Below, piece after piece: positions 25,630 through 33,762 of a DNA stretch of 64,000 nucleotides. Source of the stretch: Lentzea waywayandensis (GTDB lineage Bacteria; Actinomycetota; Actinomycetes; Mycobacteriales; Pseudonocardiaceae); contig NZ_FOYL01000009.1 in assembly GCF_900115955.1 (NCBI RefSeq), positions 1 through 64,000 on the forward strand, read 5' to 3'. Within the stretch, counting starts at the first letter, position 1, and each line of letters begins with the position of its first letter. The notes beneath the pieces were generated by a model that saw only the letters and a program-made list of their open reading frames with translations, had not been told where the DNA came from and did not search any database. The position numbers were made by a program, and so were the translations under genes.

Positions 25630-26211
25630 TCAACCGCGGAGGTAGTCGATGACGAGGTCGAGAGCCGCCTCCAGGTGCGTGACGCTGCCGGTCGACCGGA
25701 GCACCTGCACGCCGCCCTGGATGCCCGCGATCAACGCGGCGGAGGCCCTGTCTGCGTCCACTGTGGAGCGCACCAGGCCGGCCTCCTGCATCTCGGCGAC
25801 ACCTTCGCGCAACTCGGACTGCCACCGGTCCAGGAGCGTGCCGATGACCTCGTGCGCGCCCGGCGTGGTGTTGAGCTGACCCATCAGCACGCCGAGCGGG
25901 CAGTTCCGGCCCTGCGCCCGGTAGCGGGCGACAACCGAGTCGCGCCAGCGTTCCCAGGCGGCCCACGACGTCAGGGCGCTCAGATGTGGCTGCTGGTCGG
26001 AGAGAACGCGGCCGGCCTCGAACCGCGCCACGGCGAGGAAGAGCTCCTCCTTGCCGTCCGGGAAGTAGTGGAAGATCTGGCCTTTGCTGGTGCCGGTGAT
26101 CGCCCGGATGTCGTCCAGGGTGACGCTCGCCGCGCCGTCACCGCGCAGGTAGGAGGCCGCCCCCTCGATGATGCGCTGCCGGGTCGCCTGCCCCTTCGCC
26201 GTGAGCTTCAT
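25630..26211 (-). CDS. TetR-family transcriptional regulator
   Basis: A 193-aa protein. The N-terminal HTH is VTLDDIRAITGTSKGQIFHYFPDGKEELFL. The C-terminal ligand domain resembles the TetR_C_16/YezE type with Cys in NCPLGVLMGQL. Matching palindromes upstream of itself and of the downstream SDR mark it as the repressor of both. Confidence 0.88.
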   Translation of the reverse strand: MKLTAKGQATRQRIIEGAASYLRGDGAASVTLDDIRAITGTSKGQIFHYFPDGKEELFLAVARFEAGRVLSDQQPHLSALTSWAAWERWRDSVVARYRAQGRNCPLGVLMGQLNTTPGAHEVIGTLLDRWQSELREGVAEMQEAGLVRSTVDADRASAALIAGIQGGVQVLRSTGSVTHLEAALDLVIDYLRG

Positions 26212-26230
26212 GCCCCCAGACTACGTTTTC

Positions 26231-26246
26231 TGGACCGGCGGGTCCA
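26231..26246. promoter_or_regulatory. TetR operator copy 2 (TetR/esterase divergent region)
   Basis: tggaccggcgggtcca, a near-perfect 16-bp palindrome 20 bp before the TetR start and 19 bp before the esterase start at 26265. It may therefore control the esterase-GNAT pair as well. Confidence 0.7.
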
Positions 26247-26264
26247 CTGTGGTTGACTGGGATC

Positions 26265-27287
26265 ATGCTGCCTTGGGAGGGATCGCTCGCCGGCCGGCTC
26301 GACCGGCACACCGTCGAGTCCGCACTGCTGCGCGACAACCCGCTCGGAGATCCGCACGAGCGGCCGCTGTGGGTGTACGTGCCGCCGGGTTACGACTCCG
26401 GGACCGAGCACTACCCCACCGTCTACCTGATCCAGGGCTACACCGGGCACGTGGCGATGTGGGCGAACCGCACGCCGTTCCGCCAGCCGTTCATCGAGAC
26501 GGCCGACGCGGTGTTCGCCCAGGGAGCCCCTGGCTGCATCGTCGTCTACGTCGACGCGTGGACGTCGTACGGCGGCTCGCAGTTCGTCGACTCCCCCGGC
26601 ACCGGCCGGTACCACTCGTACCTGTGCGACGAGATCGTGCCGTGGGTGGACGCGCACTACCGCACGATCCCGGGCCGCGAGTCGCGGGCGATCGCGGGCA
26701 AGTCGTCGGGCGGGTTCGGCGCGATGATCACGCCGATGCTGCGGCCGGACCTGTTCGGCGCGTTGGCCACGCACGCGGGTGACGCGCTCTACGAGCTTTG
26801 CTACCTCGCGGACTTCGGCAAGGCCGTGCGGGCGTTGCGCGGGTACGACAACGACGTCCAGAAGTGGTGGACGGACTTCCAGAGCCGGACGGCGTTCACC
26901 AAGCCCGAGGACATGGACCTGCTCGGGATTCTCGGTGTGGCGGCGTGTTTCTCGGCCACCGAGGACGGCACGCCCGAGCTGCCGTTCGACTCCGTCACCG
27001 GAGCGCTCAGGCCCGAGGTGTGGCAGCGCTGGCTCGACTGGGACCCGGTGCGGATGGTGCCCGGTCACGCTGAGGCGATCCGTTCGCTGCGGGCCGTGTG
27101 GATCGACGCGGGCACCAGGGACGAGTACTTCCTCGACCTGGGCGCGGAGGCGTTCCGCAGGGAGATCGCGCTGGCCGGGATTCCCGACGACCGCGTGCAC
27201 TTCGAGCTCTTCGACGCGGGTCACGGCGCGATCGACTACCGATATCCCCTCTCGCTGGCGTGGCTCGCGACTAGGTTGGCTCGATGA
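26265..27287 (+). CDS. alpha/beta-hydrolase of the esterase D type
   Basis: 340 aa, no signal peptide. The nucleophile Ser lies in AIAGKSSGGFGAM (GxSxG, near residue 147). The Asp is probably in WIDAGTRDEY and the His in FDAGHGAIDY. The N-terminal WVYVPPGYDSG and YPTVYLIQGY are typical of esterase D/enterochelin-esterase-like folds. The gene is separated from the divergent TetR by one operator and shares a 4-nt ATGA overlap with the downstream GNAT gene. Substrate unknown. Confidence 0.82.
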   Translation: MLPWEGSLAGRLDRHTVESALLRDNPLGDPHERPLWVYVPPGYDSGTEHYPTVYLIQGYTGHVAMWANRTPFRQPFIETADAVFAQGAPGCIVVYVDAWTSYGGSQFVDSPGTGRYHSYLCDEIVPWVDAHYRTIPGRESRAIAGKSSGGFGAMITPMLRPDLFGALATHAGDALYELCYLADFGKAVRALRGYDNDVQKWWTDFQSRTAFTKPEDMDLLGILGVAACFSATEDGTPELPFDSVTGALRPEVWQRWLDWDPVRMVPGHAEAIRSLRAVWIDAGTRDEYFLDLGAEAFRREIALAGIPDDRVHFELFDAGHGAIDYRYPLSLAWLATRLAR

Positions 27288-27760
27288 TCGGAGAAGTCAC
27301 GTTGAGAGGCGTCGAGGACGCGGACCTGGACGTGTTGTTCGAGTTCATGCGCGATCCCGAGGCCGTGTGGATGGCGGCCTTCACGGCGAAGGACCCCGAC
27401 GACCGCGAGGCGTTCGACGCGCACATGCGCAAGATCCGGGCCAATCCCGAGACCTTCAACCAGGTGATCCTCGGTGACGGGGTGGTCGTCGGCAGCATCG
27501 CCAGCTTCGTGCTGGAGGGCGACACCGAGATCACCTACTGGATCGACCGCGCGGTGTGGGGTCAGGGCGTCGCCGGGCGGGCGGTGGCGTTGCTGCTCGA
27601 ACGCGTGACAGTCCGGCCGCTGCACGCCCGCGCCGCCAGTGACAACGCGGCCTCGCTGCGCGTGCTGACCAGGGCGGGGTTCAAGCCTGTCGGCACCGAT
27701 ACCGGCTATGCGGCAGCACGGAAGGCCGAGATCGAGGAGACGATCCTCGTCCTCAGCTGA
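27284..27760 (+). CDS. GNAT-family N-acetyltransferase
   Basis: A 158-aa RimJ/RimL-like acetyltransferase. The acetyl-CoA loop appears as DRAVWGQGVAGRAV, then HARAASDNAASLRVLTRAGF. It is translationally coupled to the esterase, so both may act on one compound. Its last 8 bp overlap the end of the convergent XRE gene. Confidence 0.82.
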   Translation: MIGEVTLRGVEDADLDVLFEFMRDPEAVWMAAFTAKDPDDREAFDAHMRKIRANPETFNQVILGDGVVVGSIASFVLEGDTEITYWIDRAVWGQGVAGRAVALLLERVTVRPLHARAASDNAASLRVLTRAGFKPVGTDTGYAAARKAEIEETILVLS

Positions 27761-28592
27761 CGAACTTCTCCGTGCCCAGCACACCGAGCAGCTGAAGCTT
27801 GTCGAACGCCTCGGTGCGCGGCGGTGCGGTCAGCACCAGCAACGCCTGCGACTGGTCCTCGGTGAACAACGCCTGGCAGTCCACCTCGATCTCGCCGAGC
27901 TGCGGGTGGATCAGCACCTTGTGGTCCTCGAACCGCTTCGAGACCTCGTGCCGTTCCCACAGCTCCGCGAACTCCGCGCTTTCCTTCTGCAGCGCACGAA
28001 CGAGCTCACCGGCCCGGGAGCGCGGGCCCATCGAGGCGTAGGCGGCACGCAGGTTCGCCACCTGGGTGCGGCTCTGCCGGTCACGGTCGTGCTCGGGGTA
28101 GATCAGGCGTTCGTCCGGGTCGGTGAACCAGCGGTAGATCCCGCTGCGGGCGTGACCGGTGAAGTGTGAGGAGTCGCCGTACAACGCCTCGGCGAACCGG
28201 TTCTGCACGAGGACCTCGCTGAGGTTCGACAGGATCAGCGCGGGCGTGTCGTCGAGCCGGTCCAGCACCCGTTGCAACGCGGGCGCGACGTGCGTGGCAG
28301 TCGACCGCGGCGACGGCGCGTTGCGACCGGCGACGCGGAACAGGTAGTCGCGTTCGTCGTCGCTCAGCCGGAGAGCACGGGCCAGCGAGGCCAGCATCTG
28401 CTCGCTCGGCTGCGGGCCGCGTTGCTGTTCCAGGCGCGTGTAGTAGTCCGTGGACATGGCGGCCAGCGCCGCGACCTCCTCGCGCCGCAGCCCCGGTGCC
28501 CGCCTGCGCGCGCCCGCCGGCAGGCCGACGTCCTCCGGCCTCAGTTCCTCCCGGCGGCGACGCAGGAAGCCGGCCAGTTCCACCCGATCCAT
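27753..28592 (-). CDS. XRE-family regulator with MmyB-type ligand-binding domain
   Basis: 279 aa. Residues 1-75 carry a helix-turn-helix (LGXFLRRRREELxPEDVGL style; here LPAGARRRAPGLRREEVAALAAMSTDYYTRLEQ, split into turns GLRREEVAALA and STDYYTRLEQ). The rest is an MmyB-like PAS-type ligand domain (ALILSNLSEVLVQNRFAEAL, GIYRWFTDPDERLIYPEHD, CQALFTEDQSQALLVL). It is divergent from an SDR gene, the usual arrangement of this family in actinobacteria, where the SDR is the target and a lipid-like molecule the suspected ligand. Confidence 0.87.
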   Translation of the reverse strand: MDRVELAGFLRRRREELRPEDVGLPAGARRRAPGLRREEVAALAAMSTDYYTRLEQQRGPQPSEQMLASLARALRLSDDERDYLFRVAGRNAPSPRSTATHVAPALQRVLDRLDDTPALILSNLSEVLVQNRFAEALYGDSSHFTGHARSGIYRWFTDPDERLIYPEHDRDRQSRTQVANLRAAYASMGPRSRAGELVRALQKESAEFAELWERHEVSKRFEDHKVLIHPQLGEIEVDCQALFTEDQSQALLVLTAPPRTEAFDKLQLLGVLGTEKFVS

Positions 28593-28627
28593 GTGTTCGA
28601 GTATCCGGCTTGTGCGGCTGCGAACCA

Positions 28628-28642
28628 GGGATTGCCGATCCC
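28628..28642. promoter_or_regulatory. candidate operator in the XRE-SDR divergent region
   Basis: gggattgccgatccc is an inverted repeat GGGAT-n5-ATCCC in the 101-bp space between the two starts. It is the only clear palindrome there, so a binding site for the MmyB-type regulator is plausible. Confidence 0.4.
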
Positions 28643-28693
28643 CCGATAAGGGCTCTCTGCCGCGGCACCGGAGAACGGCAGAAGCTCAGCGCC

Positions 28694-29458
28694 ATGGACA
28701 TCACCGGAAACACCGTCTTCATCCCCGGCGCCACCAGCGGCATCGGCCTGGCGCTCGCCCTCGCCCTGCGCGAGCGCGGCAACACCGTGATCGTGGGCGG
28801 CCGGCGCACCGAACTGCTCGACCGGATCGCCGCCGAACACCCCGGCGTCGAGACCGTCCGCATCGACACCGCCGACGCGGCCAGCGTGCAGACCGCGGCC
28901 AAGGACGTCATCGCACGCTTCCCGTCGGTCAACGTGCTGATCACCATGGCCGGCGTCATGCGCGTCGAGGACTGGCACCGCCCCGAGTCGTTCCTGGAGT
29001 CCGCCGAGGGCATCGTCACGACCAACGTGCTCGGCCCGATCCGCCTGATCGCCGCGTTCGTCGAGCACTTCCAGTCACTGCCGGACGCCACGATCATGAC
29101 CGTCTCCTCCGGCCTCGCCTTCGCGCCGTTGAAGGTCACGCCGAGCTACAACGCGTCCAAGGCCGCCATCCACATGCTCAGCGAGTCACTGCGACTCCAG
29201 CTCGCCGACACGTCGGTGCGGGTCGTGGAACTGGAGCCGCCGGCGGTGCAGACCGACCTGTTGCCCGGCCAGGCCGAAAGCGAGCACGCGATGCCGCTCG
29301 ACGAGTACGTCGCCGAGGTCATGAGCATCATCGAGACCCAGCCCGACGCCCGCGAGATCCAGGTCGAGCGCGTGAAGTTCCTGCGCTACGGCGAGGCGCG
29401 CGGCGACTACGACCAGGTCGTCGCCGCGCTCAACGTCGGGGACCCGCACGGTAAGTGA
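28694..29458 (+). CDS. short-chain dehydrogenase, DltE-like
   Basis: A 254-aa SDR starting at ATG 28694. Cofactor motif PGATSGIG, catalytic Ser in MTVSSGLAF, and Y/K in YNASKAAIH. In place of the usual NNAG it has LITMAGVM, as in the DltE branch. Tail residues 215-254 are specific to this group. It is divergent from and probably repressed by the MmyB-type regulator. Confidence 0.86.
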   Translation: MDITGNTVFIPGATSGIGLALALALRERGNTVIVGGRRTELLDRIAAEHPGVETVRIDTADAASVQTAAKDVIARFPSVNVLITMAGVMRVEDWHRPESFLESAEGIVTTNVLGPIRLIAAFVEHFQSLPDATIMTVSSGLAFAPLKVTPSYNASKAAIHMLSESLRLQLADTSVRVVELEPPAVQTDLLPGQAESEHAMPLDEYVAEVMSIIETQPDAREIQVERVKFLRYGEARGDYDQVVAALNVGDPHGK

Positions 29459-29635
29459 CGCTCTGGGGCAGGCGTCCTCCGAGGCCTGCCCCGCGCGCCG
29501 GTCACAGGCTCCTGGCGGACTCCCGGAACGTCACCGGTTCGCGGCCGATCTGGTGCGCCGGCGTCGGCCTGCGCTCCGCCGCCGAGGTGATGTGGCCTGC
29601 CATGTCGGCGTTCACGACGTCGTCCACTGCGGACG

Positions 29636-29925
29636 GTGCTGCGCACGTGCGTCGGCGAGGGCCACGCGGCAGCCGTTCGGCTTGGTGCTTATGACGTTCC
29701 GGAGATGCAGGCGTTCGCGGAGCTCACGCGGCTGGGCCCGTTCCTGCGGCGCACCGTCGAGATGGGTGCGTACTTGGGTGTCCGGCGTGACGGTCGGCTG
29801 GTGGCGATGGCCGCGAATGGCTGCGAATGGCTGACTACACCGAGATCAGCGCCGTCTGCACGCATCCCGACGCACGGGCAGGCGTTGGGACGCGGCTGCT
29901 GTTGGCTGTGCGCACGGCATCCTGA
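29636..29925 (+). pseudogene. decayed GNAT acetyltransferase
   Basis: Two frames together read like one FR47-type GNAT. Frame 1 up to about 29820 gives LTRLGPFLRRTVEMGAYLGV and DGRLVAMAA. A second frame from ATG 29827 gives MADYTEISAVCTHPDARAG, VGTRLLLAVRTAS and stops at 29925. The break falls at a near-tandem repeat (gccgcgaatg/gctgcgaatg), pointing to a frameshift. The N-terminal part and the C-terminal helix are missing. The rest of the 590-bp stretch 29459-30048 holds no gene that I can recognise. Confidence 0.65.
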
Positions 29926-30048
29926 AGCGGTCCCGGCCTTGCGGCCGTTGCTCGCCACGGACGTGCGTCCCACCAGGGGAATCCCAGATGATGATCTGCT
30001 GTGCGAGACGGTCCGCCAGGTCCTGGCCGCCGCCGGTAGCGTGAGCAC

Positions 30049-30405
30049 ATGCCACAGATCACCGTCGAGTACTCCGCCGAACTGACCGAGGCGTTCGACC
30101 GCCGCGCCTTCGCCCTCGCGCTGCACCAGGCCGTCGGGCCGCTGGTCAGCGCGGAGGTGGCGGCGTTCAAGACGCGGTTCCGGCAGATCGAGGAGTCCGT
30201 GATCGGGGACGGCTCGCCCGCGGCGATGATCCACGTCCGGGTCGGGTTGCTGACCGGGCGTCCGGTCGAGCTCAAGCAGGAGGTCGGGCGGGTGAGTCTC
30301 GGGATCGCGCGGGATCACCTCAAGCCGGTGGAGGGGCTGCCGACGCAGGTGACCCTGGAGGTGTACGACATGGACCGCGAGCAGTACCAGAAGCTGGTCC
30401 TCTAG
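30049..30405 (+). CDS. CHMI-type isomerase (5-carboxymethyl-2-hydroxymuconate isomerase family)
   Basis: 118 aa of the tautomerase superfamily. After Met removal the N-terminus is Pro (MPQITVEYSAEL), the general base of these enzymes. FKTRFRQIEESVIGDG and FIHV-like AAMIHVRVGLLTGR match the CHMI family. CHMI acts in homoprotocatechuate breakdown, but no other gene of that pathway is nearby, so the substrate is uncertain. It is convergent with the following SDR, overlapping it by 4 nt. Confidence 0.8.
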   Translation: MPQITVEYSAELTEAFDRRAFALALHQAVGPLVSAEVAAFKTRFRQIEESVIGDGSPAAMIHVRVGLLTGRPVELKQEVGRVSLGIARDHLKPVEGLPTQVTLEVYDMDREQYQKLVL

Positions 30406-31376
30406 GGCAGAAGGCCGACCGCGCTGGTGCTGTACTGCCAGAACGCGTTCACGTCGTCCGGCTTGTCGCCGGTGGTCGGCAGCAGGTGCGTCGGACGCTC
30501 GCGGCGGTCGTGCCAGAACTGGCCGGAGCGGGGTGCGGGGCTGGTCGCGGCAAGCCAGACGACGGTGTCCGCGCCTTCCTCGGCGGTGCGCAGGAACGTC
30601 CTGGTCAGCCGGTGGAAGCCGGGCAGTGAACCGGCTACGCCCGGCGTGTCGGCCCAGCCGGGGTGCATGGCGTGCACGCCGATGCCGTCCTGGGCGTAGC
30701 GCTCGGTGAGCAGTGGGGCGAGCGTGACCTGCATGCGTTTCGTGCGCGCGTAGGCGGTCGCGCCACGGTAGTCGCCCTCGCGGTACTCGGGGTCGTCCGC
30801 GCGGAGGCGTTGGGTGTACATGCCTCCCGACGAGACGAGCACGACTCTCGGGTCCGATGAGGCGGCCAGTGCCGGGCGCAGCAGATCAGTCATCAGCAGC
30901 GGGCCGAGGACGTGCGTGGCGAACGTCAGCTCGTGTCCGTCTTCGGTCTCCGTGCGCTTGTTCGGCAGAACACCGGCGTTGTGCACCAGGACGTCGAGGC
31001 GGCTGTACGGCAGGTCGGCGGCAAACCGGCGCACGGAGCTCTGGCTCGACAGGTCGCAGTGCCGGATCAGGACCTTCGCGGTGGGCACCTCGGCGAGGAT
31101 CTCGGCGCGCGCGGCCTCGCCCTTGCGTTCGTCGCGCACCACCAGCAGCACGTCGGCGCCGAGGCGGGCGAGGCCGAGCGCCGTCGCCTTGCCGATGCCC
31201 GAACCGGCGCCGGTCACGACGGCGTTGGCGCCCTGGAGCGCACCGGGTTGCGGATCACCGGCCCAGCCCCTGCGGCGGAGCTGATGGCCCAGCCTCGAGT
31301 AGCCGGGGACCACGAGCCGGTCCGCGACGGTGTCCAGCACGCGCAACAGTCCGCTCACCCGCTTCACTCCCTGCAT
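30402..31376 (-). CDS. extended short-chain dehydrogenase of the DHRS/retinol-dehydrogenase-like type
   Basis: 324 aa. The N-terminal extension of about 45 residues (LRVLDTVADRLVVPGYSRLGHQLRRRGW) precedes a Rossmann domain with TGAGSGIG, HNAG and catalytic Tyr in AYARTK. The C-terminus (FWHDRRERPTHLLP) matches the DHRS12-like group. It is last in the alkB-TetR-SDR operon (3-bp gap to TetR), so oxidation of an alcohol or aldehyde from alkane hydroxylation is a reasonable guess. Confidence 0.82.
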   Translation of the reverse strand: MQGVKRVSGLLRVLDTVADRLVVPGYSRLGHQLRRRGWAGDPQPGALQGANAVVTGAGSGIGKATALGLARLGADVLLVVRDERKGEAARAEILAEVPTAKVLIRHCDLSSQSSVRRFAADLPYSRLDVLVHNAGVLPNKRTETEDGHELTFATHVLGPLLMTDLLRPALAASSDPRVVLVSSGGMYTQRLRADDPEYREGDYRGATAYARTKRMQVTLAPLLTERYAQDGIGVHAMHPGWADTPGVAGSLPGFHRLTRTFLRTAEEGADTVVWLAATSPAPRSGQFWHDRRERPTHLLPTTGDKPDDVNAFWQYSTSAVGLLP

Positions 31377-31379
31377 TCG

Positions 31380-31988
31380 TCAGCCGTACCGAAGGGGTTT
31401 CCTCGCGGGCTCCTCCAGCACACGTGACGCTAGCCACGCGAGGCCGTCGGCGGTGCCGGCCGGGGTACCCGTCGGCTGGATGACGTGACTGAGCACCGTG
31501 CGGGTCATGAGGTCGATCAGCACCTCGATCTGCTCGGCCGTGAGGCCCGGCCGGTAGGACTCGACCCGTGCCGCGAGCATTGCTTTGACCTCGATCAGCA
31601 GGGTTTCGGCCTGGGTGGTCAGCAGCGGCACCAGCTCGGTGTCCGCGCCGTGCGTCGCCGAGGCGATGGCGCGAACCAGCAGGTTGTCGCGGGCGAGGTC
31701 GAGGACGTCGCGGACGGCGTCGTAGATCGCCTCGACCAGGTCGTCGGGGTGGCGGTCGAACGCGTCGCCGATCGTGGCGAGGAACCGGCCCAGCTCATGG
31801 GCGAGCATCGCGTCGGCCAGGGAGTTCTTCGAGCCGATCTCGTTGTAGACGGTCTGCCGGCTGACGCCGACCTGCTCGGCGAGCCGCGTCATGGTGACCG
31901 CGGCCCAGCCGTCGCGGGCGGTCATCTCGACGGCCGCCTCGATGATCGGCTGCCGCCGGCCGGAAGCCGCCGCTGGAGTCGCGCCCAT
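31380..31988 (-). CDS. TetR-family regulator of the alkane hydroxylase operon
   Basis: 202 aa starting at ATG 31988, 10 bp after alkB. The HTH is VTMTRLAEQVGVSRQTVYNEIGSKNSLADAM. The C-terminal domain is long and Leu-rich (LLTTQAETLLIEVKAMLAARVESYRPG). The position directly after an alkB-rubredoxin gene equals that of AlkX/AlkU-type TetR regulators of actinobacteria, which sense fatty acids. Direct evidence for its ligand is lacking. Confidence 0.86.
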   Translation of the reverse strand: MGATPAAASGRRQPIIEAAVEMTARDGWAAVTMTRLAEQVGVSRQTVYNEIGSKNSLADAMLAHELGRFLATIGDAFDRHPDDLVEAIYDAVRDVLDLARDNLLVRAIASATHGADTELVPLLTTQAETLLIEVKAMLAARVESYRPGLTAEQIEVLIDLMTRTVLSHVIQPTGTPAGTADGLAWLASRVLEEPARKPLRYG

Positions 31989-31998
31989 GCCGGCGATC

Positions 31999-33399
31999 CT
32001 AGGCCGTGCCGACGCGTCCCGGTGCCACGAAGTCGATCTTCTCCCGCACCCCGCAGTCCGGGCAGCACCAGGAGTCCGGGATGTCCGCCCACGGCGTTCC
32101 GGCCGGGAAGCCCTCGCGCAGGTCGCCCGTCTTCTCGTCGTAGACGTAGCCGCAGCCTGGGCACATGCCGCCCGCGGTCGCGTCGCCACGAGTGTCGGTG
32201 ACGACCTCCTCGCCGATGTCCACGCCGCCGTAGCGGGCGAGGACCTTCGCTCGCCTGCCGGGCTGGATGTTGGCGCGGCCGATGTCACCGCCGAAGTGGC
32301 CCCGCACCCGCGGGTCCATCACGCGCCGCCACAGCGGCGGTACCAGGGCCAACAGGATCATGCCCGCGTAGCCGGTCGGCAGCACCGGGGACTCGGCGAA
32401 GTCACGCAGCGTCTGGTAACGCCGGGTCGGGTTGGCGTGGTGGTCGCTGTGCCGCTGAAGGTGGTAGAGCAGGACGTTGGTCGCGATGTTGTTGGAGTTC
32501 CAGCTGTGGCTGGGGTCGACCCGCTCGTACCGCCTGCGGTCCGGCGCCCCGACCTTCTGCCGCAGCATCCCGTAGTGCTCCATGTAGTTCACGACCTCCA
32601 GCAACGAGAAGCCGATCACCGCCTGGATCAGCAGGTACGGCACGATGCCGACACCCAGCCAGATGATCATCGCCGCCCACAGCACGGCGGACATCAGCCA
32701 CGCGTTGAGCACGTCGTTGCCCAGGCGGTACGGGTGCCGGTCACGACGTCCGTAGCGCTTGCGTTCGAGGCGCCACGCCGACTTGACCGAACCGAACACG
32801 GTGCGCGGCCAGAACCGGTAGAAGCTCTCGCCCACCCTGCTGCTCGCCGGGTCCTCCGGGGTCGCGACCCGCACGTGGTGGCCGCGGTTGTGCTCGATGT
32901 AGAAGTGGCCGTAGAAGCTCTGCGCCAGTGCGATCTTGGACAACCAGCGCTCGTGGCTCTCCTTCTTGTGCCCCAGTTCGTGCGCCGTGTTGATGCCGAT
33001 CCCGCCGATGCACCCGATCGACACCGCGAGACCGATCTTGTCCACAACGGACAGATCTCCGCGCGCGATCAGCCAGAACGCCACCACGAACCCGACGTAC
33101 TGGATCGGCAGGAACAGATAGGTGATCCAGCGGTAGTAGCGGTCGTTCTCCAGCCGCTCGATCACGTCGTCGGGAGGGTTGCTGCGGTCGAGGCCCGCGA
33201 AGAGGTCGATCGCCGGGACGATCACCAGCACCACGATCGGGCCGATCCAGAACCACACGCCCCAGCCCGTCGCCGCGTGCATCCCGATCGCCAGGAACGC
33301 CAGGGACGGCACGACCAGCCCCAGCAACCACAGGTACCGCTTGCCGTCCGTCCACTGCTCGGTTGAGCCGACGGGCACCGTTGCCTTCTTGTCGCTCAT
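31999..33399 (-). CDS. alkB: alkane 1-monooxygenase fused to a C-terminal rubredoxin
   Basis: A 466-aa integral-membrane non-haem diiron enzyme that hydroxylates n-alkanes at the terminal carbon. Several membrane helices run from residue 22. The His boxes are H140-ELG-H144, H170-NRG-H174-H175 and LQRHSDHH (about 335), plus the NYMEHYG motif. From about 405 a complete rubredoxin follows, with metal ligands in CPGCGY and CCPDCG, which delivers electrons directly to the hydroxylase. Such fusions are known from Dietzia, Prauserella and other actinomycetes. A separate rubredoxin reductase is not in the window. Control is probably by the downstream TetR. Confidence 0.95.
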   Translation of the reverse strand: MSDKKATVPVGSTEQWTDGKRYLWLLGLVVPSLAFLAIGMHAATGWGVWFWIGPIVVLVIVPAIDLFAGLDRSNPPDDVIERLENDRYYRWITYLFLPIQYVGFVVAFWLIARGDLSVVDKIGLAVSIGCIGGIGINTAHELGHKKESHERWLSKIALAQSFYGHFYIEHNRGHHVRVATPEDPASSRVGESFYRFWPRTVFGSVKSAWRLERKRYGRRDRHPYRLGNDVLNAWLMSAVLWAAMIIWLGVGIVPYLLIQAVIGFSLLEVVNYMEHYGMLRQKVGAPDRRRYERVDPSHSWNSNNIATNVLLYHLQRHSDHHANPTRRYQTLRDFAESPVLPTGYAGMILLALVPPLWRRVMDPRVRGHFGGDIGRANIQPGRRAKVLARYGGVDIGEEVVTDTRGDATAGGMCPGCGYVYDEKTGDLREGFPAGTPWADIPDSWCCPDCGVREKIDFVAPGRVGTA

Positions 33400-33427
33400 G
33401 CCACGCTCCTCAGGAGGTTGACAGAAC

Positions 33428-33460
33428 GGTAGGACATGTAAAGTCAGTTTGACAAGAGGG
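33428..33460 (-). promoter_or_regulatory. alkB promoter with an overlapping operator candidate
   Basis: On the minus strand ttgtca is followed after 17 bp by ctaccg, a plausible -35/-10 pair. The perfect palindrome gtcagtttgac (33443-33453) overlaps the -35 side. The stretch is markedly more A/T-rich than the surroundings. Confidence 0.45.
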
Positions 33461-33462
33461 TG

Positions 33463-33732
33463 CTATTTGTAAACCACGAGCAGGGTCGTGGCGCGCCTCT
33501 TGTAGGCGACGGCCGACACCGTCAGACGCACGGGCACGCCCGGAAGCACCGCATCGAGTGCCGTGGCGATGTCGTGCACGGTCCGCAGCGGCGAACTTCC
33601 GCGCCACACCACGACCTCGACGTCGATCTCGTCCTCAAAGGACAGTTCGACGCTGTGCACGGCCGGGTGGCACAGAGCGGTCTGTTCGACGAGCGACAGC
33701 CGCTCGGCCGCGGGCAACGGGCGCAGGGACAC
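33463..33732 (-). CDS. small conserved-looking protein of unknown function
   Basis: 89 aa starting at GTG 33732. An alternating pattern (SVELSFEDEIDVEVVVWRG, then a helix VHDIATALDAVLPG, then VRLTVSAVAYK, LLVVYK) suggests a small alpha/beta protein. No signal peptide or known motif. It precedes alkB by 63 bp on the same strand, but an alkB promoter lies in the gap. Function unknown; the codon pattern supports a real gene. Confidence 0.5.
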   Translation of the reverse strand: MSLRPLPAAERLSLVEQTALCHPAVHSVELSFEDEIDVEVVVWRGSSPLRTVHDIATALDAVLPGVPVRLTVSAVAYKRRATTLLVVYK

Positions 33733-33762
33733 GAAGTCAGGAGCACCCAGGATCCCGGTACG

